From positions 494,501 to 558,500 of the forward strand of contig NZ_CP064795.1 in NCBI RefSeq assembly GCF_015644725.1: 64,000 nt of DNA. Direction: 5' to 3'. Positions 30,322-38,711 of the stretch are shown piece after piece. The notes below the pieces were generated by a model. The model searched no databases and was not told where the DNA came from. It saw only the letters and a list, made by a program, of their open reading frames with translations. This DNA is from Salinimonas marina. GTDB lineage: Bacteria > Pseudomonadota > Gammaproteobacteria > Enterobacterales > Alteromonadaceae. How positions within the stretch are numbered: the first letter of the stretch is position 1; each line of letters opens with the position of its first letter. The position numbers and the translations under genes were made by a program.

Positions 30322-31320
30322 CCAGCGACGCCAGCCCAGACCGGCCAGCGCCGCCATCATTACGGCCCACGTGCCTGGCTCACTGACATCAACAAAGTCG
30401 CCAAACCGGTAATCATTCACCTGGCCGGTTTGTTCGCCGTCGGGCGTCTGTAAATTACCCACAATAAAATGACCGTCAATATGGCCATTGTAGAACGTGG
30501 TGTCGGCCAATGGCGCTAAAATACTGCCCTTAAAGCCTACGCCATGCAGTAATAACTCAGTAGCATCCACAAAATTGAACAGCAGGTTGTTGGTAACCCG
30601 TCCTGTATGGCGACCAGCAGGACCATCTTCAGGCCGGTTGTCGGTTATTTTCGAGCCATCCGCATAATGAAAGCCGGTGTTGAACAATTCAACGGATTCA
30701 CCATAAACATTGATAATATTGTAGCTGGTGGACGGCACATCAAAGATCAGGCTTTTGTTGGGAGAAGAAAAGTCCGCCGCATCAATAGAAAAAATATTGA
30801 TATCAGCATCACCGGTGAGGGTTAAATCCCAGATGGTGGTGCCATCGCCGTTTATCTGCACCTTGGAAGTGGCTTCATACTGACCCCAGAGCTCAGATTT
30901 AGCCAGCAACTGCGTATTCGTGCCAGCAAAATCAAAACTGCTATCTGCATAGAACTGATGGGTATTGTTAAACTCGCCCTCATCATATAAACCAACGCTA
31001 TCGTCAATATCAATCGTGCCGCCGGCAGTAGCGTCGCCATGGTAAATACGGGCGTCACGTACGGTGGCATCCTGGCCTACCACCAGTACCGGCTGTGTGG
31101 CATTTTCAGGCAATTGCAGGCCAATGCCATAGTCTTTGATATCCACATTGCCAGCCACCGCCAGGCGGCCTTCAACATCGGAATTGCGACCATGCATATC
31201 CTGTAAGATATAAGCATTAAAGTTGGCGGCATCACCCAGATAAAAAGGGGCGGCGGTCAGCGGTAGTGATACCGAGCAGGCCAGCAGACCCGCCACTATT
31301 CCTGTTTTGCGTAGCTTCAT
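30301..31320 (-). CDS. Choice-of-anchor A family PEP-CTERM protein
   Basis: An exported surface or matrix protein of 339 residues. A signal peptide (about 1-26, ending LPLTAA) is followed by the choice-of-anchor A domain (NFNAYILQDMHGRNSDVEGRLAVAGNV ... NIINVYGESV ... LLHGVGFKGSILAPLADTTFYNGHIDG). The C-terminus is a PEP-CTERM sorting tail: EPGTW, a hydrophobic helix (AVMMAALAGLG) and a basic RRWLKRK end, the substrate pattern of exosortase. I chose ATG 31320 because AAGGAATT lies before it; an upstream ATG at 31344 has none. It converges on bcsC with a 21-bp overlap. An extracellular matrix role beside cellulose is inferred from position. Confidence 0.88.
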   Translation of the reverse strand: MKLRKTGIVAGLLACSVSLPLTAAPFYLGDAANFNAYILQDMHGRNSDVEGRLAVAGNVDIKDYGIGLQLPENATQPVLVVGQDATVRDARIYHGDATAGGTIDIDDSVGLYDEGEFNNTHQFYADSSFDFAGTNTQLLAKSELWGQYEATSKVQINGDGTTIWDLTLTGDADINIFSIDAADFSSPNKSLIFDVPSTSYNIINVYGESVELFNTGFHYADGSKITDNRPEDGPAGRHTGRVTNNLLFNFVDATELLLHGVGFKGSILAPLADTTFYNGHIDGHFIVGNLQTPDGEQTGQVNDYRFGDFVDVSEPGTWAVMMAALAGLGWRRWLKRKAA

Positions 31321-31451
31321 GATAATTCCTTTATACATTGGCAAATTTCAGGCGCGGTAAACACCGACATACCAATTCAGGCAGAGATACTTTTAAAGTA
31401 TTGCTTGAATTTTAAGCTTTTAACCCGGCGAAAGCTACTTTTCAGACATAA

Positions 31452-31478
31452 AAAAACGCAGCACAAAGCTGCGTTTTT
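31452..31478 (-). terminator. Bidirectional terminator between exbD and the PEP-CTERM gene
   Basis: The stem ACGCAGC/GCTGCGT has a 5-nt loop, with A residues on the left and T residues on the right of the plus strand. On the minus strand it ends exbD 26 bp after its stop codon. Confidence 0.85.
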
Positions 31479-31503
31479 CATTATCTTTTGGCAATCTGGG
31501 GTA

Positions 31504-31911
31504 TTAACCCTTTTTCACCAGTACCGATACTTTATCAATACCTGCAATTTTTACCTGGTTCATCACTTCGACAACCACACCTTCTTCAGTGTTTTCGTCG
31601 GCCTGGATAGCAGCCGTGTCGGTATTGTTTTCAGCCAGATAAGTTTGGGCATTAGCAACTACCCGACGGATGTCGACTTCACGACCACCCATCATAATCT
31701 TACCGGTTTCATCAATACGAATAGACAGCGCTTTAGACGGCTGATTATTGTTAGACTGATTGTCTTCAGGACGGCTTACGTCAAGGCTTTTTTCTTTAAC
31801 GAAAGACGTGGTAACAATGAAGAAGATCAACATGATGAACACAATGTCCAACATGGGAGTCATGTCAACCTGAGCCTCGTCCTCAGCAGATGTATGCTTT
31901 TTTCTTTTCAT
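31504..31911 (-). CDS. ExbD/TolR family biopolymer transport protein
   Basis: A 135-residue inner membrane protein of the ExbD family, which with ExbB-type partners turns the proton gradient into energy for TonB-dependent uptake or related tasks. One helix (about residues 20-40) begins with the conserved acidic motif DMTPMLDIVFIMLIFF, whose Asp22 is the proton-carrying residue. The periplasmic domain follows, with ALSIRIDETGKIMMGG and the closing AGIDKVSVLVK. No exbB or tonB gene lies next to it in the window, so it is an orphan copy or works with partners elsewhere. Its own terminator follows. Confidence 0.88.
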   Translation of the reverse strand: MKRKKHTSAEDEAQVDMTPMLDIVFIMLIFFIVTTSFVKEKSLDVSRPEDNQSNNNQPSKALSIRIDETGKIMMGGREVDIRRVVANAQTYLAENNTDTAAIQADENTEEGVVVEVMNQVKIAGIDKVSVLVKKG

Positions 31912-32054
31912 CTTGTATTCTTTCTTCTCTAAAGTTCGAGCGCAATAGTATACCGCTTGTAATAAAAATATACAGTTTTTTCATCACGCAGTGTGCGCCG
32001 GTTCAACACTTATTGTGGCCGACTGGCCAGGCTGTGCGCCTTTAAAATGCACGT

Positions 32055-32843
32055 TCAGGCCATTTTCTGGCTCAGCGCTTTACCCAGCACCGTGAAGTAT
32101 TTCATTAACTGCTGGTTAACCTGAGTACGCAAATTACCATGAGGATAAATACCAAGTCTAGCCTCAGTCGATTTTTTTGTACCTTGCACCAGGAAGGCGT
32201 TTTTCAGGATTTGATCCTGTATACAGGCTTCAAACGCCCGCGCGGCCATCTCCTGAGGCATGGCATAGTAATACATTTTTAAGGCGCGATCAGCCTCGAT
32301 CGAGGTTTTCAGATAGGATCCTGGCGATCTATCGGTATCCAGAAACAGCATTTCAAAAAACTGACACAACAAGGTATTTAATGGGTGAGCGATGGGCTCG
32401 GCATCATCCAGCCAGGCCTGCGAAGCAAAATGACCAAAATCCAGCCCCTTAAACACTTTACCCGCAATATAATGATCAAAGGCGTGAAACCACTCATGGG
32501 CCAGAGCCCCTCCACCGGCATTTTTGGCCAGCGCCAGCTGGCGTTTGGTGCTGTTGTAATGGGCACTGCTGTGCTTTTGACCACCGGTGCCAAAAGCCAG
32601 CGACAATGAGCCATTGAGGGAAATGACCGGTTCGTTGACCTGTAAAATGGTCATCAGATCATACAGTGCATCGAAAAACAGGTTGGCAGCCAGCTGCTGT
32701 TCGCCAGCAGTTACCCAGCGCCCGATGGTGATGCTGGAAAAGTTGAATAACTTGCGGATATCCTGAAAGCTGACATCGGCGCCATCACGATGGGATGGGC
32801 CGTTGCGATAAAACTGTTGATGCAGGCGACCCGCTCCGGCCAT
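32055..32843 (-). CDS. CLCA_X family putative zinc metalloprotein
   Basis: A 262-residue cytoplasmic protein of the CLCA_X family found in marine Gammaproteobacteria. The most telling feature is the zinc-metalloprotease-type motif HEWFHAFDHY (HExxH) near residue 117, preceded by the invariant KRQLALAKNAGGGALA. The N-terminus RNGPSHRDGADVSFQDIRKLFNF and ITIGRWVTAGEQQLAANLFFDAL are further family blocks. The target and function are unknown. It starts 2 bp after the fldB stop, in a compact minus-strand run phoD-like, fldB, CLCA_X, which argues for co-transcription. No signal peptide is visible. Confidence 0.82.
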   Translation of the reverse strand: MAGAGRLHQQFYRNGPSHRDGADVSFQDIRKLFNFSSITIGRWVTAGEQQLAANLFFDALYDLMTILQVNEPVISLNGSLSLAFGTGGQKHSSAHYNSTKRQLALAKNAGGGALAHEWFHAFDHYIAGKVFKGLDFGHFASQAWLDDAEPIAHPLNTLLCQFFEMLFLDTDRSPGSYLKTSIEADRALKMYYYAMPQEMAARAFEACIQDQILKNAFLVQGTKKSTEARLGIYPHGNLRTQVNQQLMKYFTVLGKALSQKMA

Positions 32844-32845
32844 GG

Positions 32846-33382
32846 CTAGCTAAGCTCTTCAAGCAGTTGCAGGCACCATTTCTCAATGCGCTCATCGGTA
32901 ACATCGTATTGATTTTCATCATCCAGACTTAATCCCACAAACTGAGTTTTATCTTCAGTCAGTGCTTTAGAGGCAGTAAACTCGTACCCCTGATTGGGCC
33001 AATAACCGATGATATGGCATTGGGCCGGCACAATGGCGTCATGCAGCATGCCCAACGCATCCTGGAACCAGTCGGCATAGCCAATCTGATCGCCTAAGCC
33101 GAATAATGCGATGGTTTTGTTCTGCAAAGCCAGTTGATAAACGTCTTCCCAGTGGGACTCCCAGTCTTCCTGAAGTTCACCAAAATCCCAGGTAGAGATG
33201 CCAAAAATCAGAATATCGAATTCTTCAGCACGCTTTAGTGACTCGTCCTTAATATTGTGCAGACTCACCACCTGCTCATCGAACAAGCTATTGAGTTGCG
33301 CCTGAATTTTTTCAGCCGCCATCTCGGTATAACAGGTGGTCGACCCATAAAACAGGCCTATAGACAGGGCAGATTCACTCAT
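32846..33382 (-). CDS. fldB: Flavodoxin FldB
   Basis: A low-potential FMN electron carrier of 178 residues, closest to E. coli FldB. The phosphate-binding loop is GLFYGSTTCYTEMAAEKI near residues 9-26; the FMN-contacting segments are FGISTWDFGELQEDWE and LFGLGDQIGYADWFQDALG, and LSLDDENQYDVTDERI closes the fold. I use ATG 33382 (with AAAGGTAAG upstream); the longer open frame upstream would add 26 unrelated residues that overlap the PhoD-like gene. The gene lies 17 bp after the phosphatase gene and 2 bp before the CLCA_X gene. Confidence 0.93.
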   Translation of the reverse strand: MSESALSIGLFYGSTTCYTEMAAEKIQAQLNSLFDEQVVSLHNIKDESLKRAEEFDILIFGISTWDFGELQEDWESHWEDVYQLALQNKTIALFGLGDQIGYADWFQDALGMLHDAIVPAQCHIIGYWPNQGYEFTASKALTEDKTQFVGLSLDDENQYDVTDERIEKWCLQLLEELS

Positions 33383-33399
33383 TTTCTTACCTTTTTTGT

Positions 33400-35349
33400 T
33401 TAGTCTTGCTGCTGTGCCGGGAATTCTATCGTTTGTTGGTCTGCACACAAAGCTTTGCACACCACCTTTTCGGCATCAGCATCTATGATCAACTGACCTA
33501 CTGCACTTTGATTGAGCAGTGTTTTGGCTTTGTGTTTGGGTACGGGTCGGGCGGTCACCGACATATTCCGGCGCCGTGTGAACACATTCAATACCGAATC
33601 CGGGCTGTATAGATAGCGGTTCAGACGCTCTAGCTTTTTCAGTAGTTTATCCGGGAAGGTATTTTTCAGGCCGCTGCAGGTGAACTGGGTAATATGCGGG
33701 CTGTTGCGTTTAAAACGAAGGCGGACATCATAAACAAATGAATAATGCACATCACCTGACAAAATAATGAATTCCGGTGGCGTACGATAATGTCTGAAAA
33801 TATTCAGCATGACGTGCGCGGTGCCGCGATGGGCCATCCAGTTTTCAGCGTCTACGGTCAAAGCCTGGCCAAAAAAGGTAAACAGCTTTTGAATGGTTTC
33901 AATAAATTTGACCCCATAAATAGGGGCCGCAGAAACCACGATCACTGCCTTTTTACCAATAATGTCTTGCTGAAATTCGCATAGGGCTTCCCAGTCCATC
34001 AGACCCGATGGCTTATTTGGATTGGTTTCAGAGCGCCATCGGCGCGTGCGGGTATCCAGCACACACACCGGTGGATTGGTATCCAGGGTAAAATGCCACT
34101 GTTCAAAGTCCAGTAAGGTATCAATAAAATCATCATGATGGCACAGACCGTTCGGGGTCAGTACCGATTGGGCCTGGGCCAGAATATCAGTAAACACGCC
34201 GGGCTGATTACCCCAGCCCTGGCACAACCAGTAACCCATTAAAGCATTGCCCACCATCCGACGGGACAGGGGGTGGCCATACACCTCTTCCTCCCAGCCC
34301 CGGGTGAGATTCCAGTCATCGGTAACATCATGATCATCAAAAATCATATAGACAGGAAGATGGGCCATGGCCCGGCGCACTGAAGTCAGCGATGACACAA
34401 AGTGCTCCAGGGCCTGCTGCTCGGTTTTAAACTGCGCCTGATACTGGCTATTGACTTCACCGGCATTCAGCGACACCAGCTGCCACGGGGTGTCAGACCA
34501 CACCAACAGATACATAGCCATTATCTCGGCAAAACTGACTAAATGATTGTGGGCATTTACCGAGGTGAAAATAGGCTTTTCTTTAGCACTGAAAAATAAC
34601 TTGGCCAGGGGCGAATTGACCTCAGTCTGCGGCAGTATTTGTTCCCGTTCATAAAAATTATGGGGATGGCCCACCAATTCGCTGCCGTTGCTGATAACCG
34701 CACCTTCCAGGCTTTCATCAAACAGCCCCAACCGGGTGCTGAGCTGTTGTATGGCCTGGAGCATGGGGCCGGCCACATCATCGGTATAAACCTGATCGCC
34801 AGACATGATCAGCATATCCGGACGCCGCTGCTGCTTGGAAAATTCTTCGGCGATACAGGTATCCACCCGTTGCAAAGCATCGTCGACCGGATGATGGGGC
34901 TTGCGACACGATCCGTGTAGCACGTTGCTCAGCTGGGTTTGAAAACAAAAGCTGAAGGTTTGCTGGTCGGCATAAAAAAGGTCAGCGGCGGTCTGCTGCC
35001 ACTGCTGCTGCATAGCGGCATCGGCAAAAGCGAGGGAGTAATGGTAGACCGTACCAGGGCTTAATGGCTGCTGCGGGCTCACCTGCAATAAATGGACAAA
35101 CGCATGGGTACCAACCGTGATGGTATCGGTATGCACTTGTATGGCCACTGGTTGGGTCTGTTCTATGGTGATATCGGGCGGCTCGGCGCAGGAAGTCACA
35201 AGCCACACGGTGACAGTATGAGCATCGATATGGCGCAATATCGGTCCGGCCAGCACGCCGGGCAGACTTTGTTGTGAAATAACCAACCCCTTTGGTATCA
35301 GGAAGGGCCATGCCAGGACAGCCCTTACATTTATTGAGGACACTACCAT
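33400..35349 (-). CDS. PhoD-like phosphatase
   Basis: A metallophosphoesterase of the PhoD/alkaline phosphatase D superfamily with up to 649 residues. Metal-ligand motifs are visible in order: MSGDQVYTDD, FDDHDVTDDWN, and LSGDVHYSF, separated by the insertions usual for this family. There is no Tat or Sec signal, so a cytoplasmic location is likely, unlike secreted PhoD. The similarity to the family begins at about SLPGVLAGPILRH (near residue 28), so the true start may lie downstream of ATG 35349; TTG and other starts around 35286 are possible. It heads the minus-strand run with fldB and CLCA_X. Confidence 0.83.
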   Translation of the reverse strand: MVVSSINVRAVLAWPFLIPKGLVISQQSLPGVLAGPILRHIDAHTVTVWLVTSCAEPPDITIEQTQPVAIQVHTDTITVGTHAFVHLLQVSPQQPLSPGTVYHYSLAFADAAMQQQWQQTAADLFYADQQTFSFCFQTQLSNVLHGSCRKPHHPVDDALQRVDTCIAEEFSKQQRRPDMLIMSGDQVYTDDVAGPMLQAIQQLSTRLGLFDESLEGAVISNGSELVGHPHNFYEREQILPQTEVNSPLAKLFFSAKEKPIFTSVNAHNHLVSFAEIMAMYLLVWSDTPWQLVSLNAGEVNSQYQAQFKTEQQALEHFVSSLTSVRRAMAHLPVYMIFDDHDVTDDWNLTRGWEEEVYGHPLSRRMVGNALMGYWLCQGWGNQPGVFTDILAQAQSVLTPNGLCHHDDFIDTLLDFEQWHFTLDTNPPVCVLDTRTRRWRSETNPNKPSGLMDWEALCEFQQDIIGKKAVIVVSAAPIYGVKFIETIQKLFTFFGQALTVDAENWMAHRGTAHVMLNIFRHYRTPPEFIILSGDVHYSFVYDVRLRFKRNSPHITQFTCSGLKNTFPDKLLKKLERLNRYLYSPDSVLNVFTRRRNMSVTARPVPKHKAKTLLNQSAVGQLIIDADAEKVVCKALCADQQTIEFPAQQQD

Positions 35350-35529
35350 ACCGGGATCTACTCGCTGACGGTAGCAGGAGCTCTTTATTATGGGGTAAGC
35401 GTGACAGGCTACACACCAAAAAAGTGCAACAATTTATAACCGTAGGGTCTGTGGCTTGCCTAAGTGAATCAGGGCAAGATAAGATACCGGGTGAATTAGT
35501 AGTACTACATTTAACCGGCGAAGGATTTT

Positions 35530-36711
35530 ATGAAGCAACTGGTACTGATGGTAGCGGCTCTGACCGCAGGATTAAGCGGGTGTTCTGAACCATCCCCTGC
35601 GGACTCGGCCAGCGACAATCCGGCGCCTGAAGCACAGGTGGTCTCAGTCAAAGGCCAGTGGCTCACCGAAGCGGATGGCAGTATTGCCACCGACCCGCAG
35701 CCTTCGGGGTTATCGTCGTGGCAGAATCAACTGGTCACCATCTCCGATGGCAGTGCCGATAGCTCTCAGCAACGGCAGTTGCATATTATCGATCCGACCA
35801 CCGCCAAACTGGCGCCGAAAACCGCTAAAATGCGTTTAGGTAGCCGGGTTCGTCGCAGTTGTTTTGCGGCTTACCTGGGCAGTGAACCGGATCTTGAGGC
35901 GCTGATTGCCGATCCCATCGATCCGGAAGTATTTTATACGGTCACCGAAGATGCCACCCGCACCGGCGCCTTGTCTTCACGTTGCCAAAAACGCTACAGC
36001 GACTCCGGATCCACGGATTATCCTACGTTGTTGCTGCGCCTGGAGCGGTTAGATGATGGTGATATTCTGATGACCCGGGTGCGGCCTCTGCAGTTTAAAT
36101 CAGCACAGGCCGTTGGCGACTTTCCGAATGACGGCGTTGAAGGCATGGCCCTGGGGGAAAATGGGCGTTTGTATCTGGGGCTGGAAAAAGACAAAGCCGG
36201 GAAGCCCAGAATTTTTTCGGTGGATATGACCGACGGTTTTTGGGAAACCACTGACTTTGCCCCGGTGTCGGAGCCGGCTCTGCAGTTACCCCAACTGCAC
36301 GAGGGCTCGCACCCCATTAATGCTCTGGAATATTATATTCATCCTGAGACAAACCAGCCGTATCTGCTGGCCATCGCCCGCAATGATAATGAATTGTGGG
36401 TGATAGACGCTACCGGCGAGCGGCCTGCCCGCCAGATAAAAATGGACTTTCTGGCGCCGGCCGGCGGTGAGCAGTGCAGCGCTTATGAACGCATGGACAA
36501 TGCCTCAATTGAAGGTGTTACTGTGGTAGATGGCACGTTGTGGATGATCAACGATCCGTGGAAGGTGAACTATTTGAAAAACATTCAGTGTCAGAGTAAT
36601 CAGGCCAATTACGAGGCGATGGCAGCATTATTATTCAGCACCCCGTTACAAAATAGCTGGTTTGCCGGGGACCCCGAAAACAATGAGGCTAGCGAGAAGA
36701 TAACCGATTAA
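35530..36711 (+). CDS. Lipoprotein, probable beta-propeller, function unknown
   Basis: A 393-residue lipoprotein: the signal MKQLVLMVAALTAGLSGC ends in a lipobox with Cys18, followed by a Pro/Ser/Asp-rich linker. The body has repeating strand-turn units (NQLVTISDGSADSSQQRQLHIID, GENGRLYLGLEKDKAGKPRI, PYLLAIARNDNELWVIDATGE, VTVVDGTLWMINDPW), which look like blades of a beta-propeller of the esterase-like phytase or SdiA-regulated kind. I cannot name a family with confidence. The ATG has GAAGGATTTT upstream. It is monocistronic; the PhoD-like gene starts divergently 180 bp away. Confidence 0.72.
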   Translation: MKQLVLMVAALTAGLSGCSEPSPADSASDNPAPEAQVVSVKGQWLTEADGSIATDPQPSGLSSWQNQLVTISDGSADSSQQRQLHIIDPTTAKLAPKTAKMRLGSRVRRSCFAAYLGSEPDLEALIADPIDPEVFYTVTEDATRTGALSSRCQKRYSDSGSTDYPTLLLRLERLDDGDILMTRVRPLQFKSAQAVGDFPNDGVEGMALGENGRLYLGLEKDKAGKPRIFSVDMTDGFWETTDFAPVSEPALQLPQLHEGSHPINALEYYIHPETNQPYLLAIARNDNELWVIDATGERPARQIKMDFLAPAGGEQCSAYERMDNASIEGVTVVDGTLWMINDPWKVNYLKNIQCQSNQANYEAMAALLFSTPLQNSWFAGDPENNEASEKITD

Positions 36712-36752
36712 GGCAGCGTGTCAGACACACCCTGCCTTTGGTTTAACCAGAC

Positions 36753-37295
36753 TCAATCTTTGCGCAAACGCGACGCAAAGGTTTTTTTGAACTTTGCCAG
36801 CTTCGGGGCCAGCACCATCGCGCAATACTGGTTTTGCGGATTGTTGGTAAAATAATCCTGATGATACTCTTCGGCATCATGATAATTATTTAATGCCGTG
36901 ATTTCGGTCACAATCGGATCCGGCCAGACTTCATCCTTAGTCATTTCACTGATGATCTGCTCGGCTTGGGCTTTTTGCTCATCATTATGATAAAACACGG
37001 CACTGCGATACTGAGTGCCCACATCGTTACCCTGACGATTCAGCTGCGTCGGATCATGCAGCGCAAACAGAATTTCCAGAATTTCGCGGTAACTTATTGT
37101 ATCTGCATCAAATTCTACTTTGACGACTTCAACATGACCGGTATCACCTTTACATACTGCCTCGTACGATGGATCGCCAGTCTGCCCTCCGGCATATCCC
37201 GACGTGGCCTTAATAACGCCTTCGATTTTGTTAAACGCTGATTCAATACACCAGAAGCAGCCGCCACCGACCGTCGCGGTTTGGATATTTGCCAT
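36753..37295 (-). CDS. msrA: Peptide-methionine (S)-S-oxide reductase MsrA
   Basis: Repairs methionine-S-sulfoxide in proteins and free methionine. The catalytic motif GGCFWC has its nucleophile at Cys13, near the N-terminus; YEAVCKGDTGHVEVV and QYRSAVFYH are the other family blocks, with AEEYHQDY and NPQNQYC carrying the C-terminal resolving-cysteine region. The length of 180 residues is typical of the single-domain enzyme, with no MsrB fusion. It has no signal peptide. It converges with the lipoprotein gene, with an imperfect stem (36711-36737) between them that lacks a proper T run. Confidence 0.95.
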   Translation of the reverse strand: MANIQTATVGGGCFWCIESAFNKIEGVIKATSGYAGGQTGDPSYEAVCKGDTGHVEVVKVEFDADTISYREILEILFALHDPTQLNRQGNDVGTQYRSAVFYHNDEQKAQAEQIISEMTKDEVWPDPIVTEITALNNYHDAEEYHQDYFTNNPQNQYCAMVLAPKLAKFKKTFASRLRKD

Positions 37296-37413
37296 ACATT
37301 TCTCCCATCTTGATTGACATAAAAGGTGGGTGCGCCATCGCTTTACTTCAAGTCATCCGCAGGAATATTTTTAACGTACACAGTTATTGAATTTCAATGA
37401 CATTGCAGGGTGT

Positions 37414-37794
37414 ATGATAATTTTTTACGACGGCCATTGTCCTTTGTGCCGCAAAGAGATGATGCACCTGAAACATTACGATAAAAGCCACGCTATTCAG
37501 TTTGAAGATATTCAGCAGGATAATTTCAGCCAACGATTTAATGAGCTGGACTGGAATGAATTAAATAACCGCATTCATGTGCAGCAGGACGACGGCAGTT
37601 TGCTTAGCGGGCTGGATGCGACCCATGCGGCCTGGAAGGCGGTAGGTAAAGGCTGGCTGTATGCTCCATTGCGCTGGCCTCTGATCCGGCCGGTGGCCAA
37701 TACCGCGTATACGCTATTCGCCAAACACCGCTATAAAATTTCGTACTGGCTAACCGGCAAACAGCGCGGTTGTGATAAGGATTGCAATTTATGA
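37414..37794 (+). CDS. DCC family thiol-disulfide oxidoreductase-like protein (DUF393)
   Basis: A 126-residue protein of the DUF393 family, whose name comes from its opening D-x-x-C-x-x-C motif: here FYDGHCPLCRKEM with Cys9 and Cys12, a thioredoxin-like redox pair. Conserved HVQQDDGSLLSGLDA and RYKISYWLTGK follow, and a late GCDKDC adds two more cysteines. I prefer ATG 37414 to the TTG at 37387 because the motif starts right there. The stop overlaps the start of the downstream SDR gene (ATGA), so the two are translationally coupled. Biochemical function is not established for this family. Confidence 0.85.
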   Translation: MIIFYDGHCPLCRKEMMHLKHYDKSHAIQFEDIQQDNFSQRFNELDWNELNNRIHVQQDDGSLLSGLDATHAAWKAVGKGWLYAPLRWPLIRPVANTAYTLFAKHRYKISYWLTGKQRGCDKDCNL

Positions 37795-38525
37795 ACGATG
37801 TCATCGTCGTGATTGGGGCCGGCGGGGGCATCGGTCAGGCGCTAACCCGTCAATTGGCCAGGCAGAATCCGCACACCACCGTCTATGCATTATCCCGTAA
37901 GGGGCAAACGTTTCCAGAGGCGGATAACATCGTGGCCCGGGCGCTGGAGACCGGCGAGGATGCCGCCATCAAGGCGTTTTGTCAGCAGCTTCGTGAGCAC
38001 GATGAGTAGGTTGTGACCGCTATTTGTACCATCGGCACATTGCATAGTCGCGTCGATGGTCTGGAGCTGGCCCCGGAGAAAAAGCTTGAAGACCTTCAGC
38101 AACAACAGCTACAGGCCTATTTTAAGGTAAACAGTATCATTCCGGCTTTATGGCTAAAGCATCTGGTGCGGGTGATGAGCCCTAATCCCAGTCAGGTAGT
38201 CTGTCTTAGCGCCAGGGTTGGCAGCATCAGCGACAACCGTATTGGTGGCTGGTATGGCTACCGCGCCTCTAAAGCGGCACTGAATATGCTGGTGAAAACC
38301 GCCGCAGTGGAATATGGGCGGCGCGCCAAATCCACCAGTTTGCTGTGTTATCACCCCGGCACCGTAGATACCTCGTTATCAGAGCCTTTTCAGCATAACG
38401 TCAAACCTGAAAAATTGTTTACGCCTGAGTTTACGGCGCAGCAGCTAATAGCTGCACTGGCTACCCTTGATAGCGACCAAAGCCCTTACTTTCTTGACTG
38501 GGGTCACAAAGTGGTAAGCTGGTGA
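37791..38525 (+). pseudogene. Short-chain dehydrogenase/reductase with in-frame TAG
   Basis: An SDR-family oxidoreductase resembling the CsgA/carbonyl-reductase-like group. The cofactor motif GAGGGIG is at residues 9-15 and the active-site YGYRASKAALN (Tyr-x3-Lys) is in the second half, followed by CYHPGTVDT. An in-frame TAG at 38007-38009 splits the gene after REHDE; the frame resumes at once with VVTAICTIGTLHS, so total length (244 residues) and order are conserved. Unlike the other broken genes here, this is a substitution-type lesion (for example CAG to TAG), so it may be a real nonsense mutation, a base-call error or read-through. The gene overlaps the DCC gene by 4 bp. Confidence 0.7.
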
Positions 38526-38711
38526 TACGCCCAACGCCAGTCAGTTACGCTTAAATTCAAGACTTTTGTTAACACTGCTGTTACCATTTTGGCCAAACGG
38601 TGACACAGCCGCGGTGTTAGCGCATGTCAATGCGATGACCCCACAGCTGCCAATAAAAAATAGTTGCCGGAATAACACAATAAAACAACAATAAGTTGAG
38701 GGGAAGCTGGT

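Noticed and set aside
36711..36737. Rho-independent terminator between the lipoprotein gene and msrA
   Set aside because: The stem is imperfect and lacks a proper T run on either strand, so I mention it only within the msrA entry.
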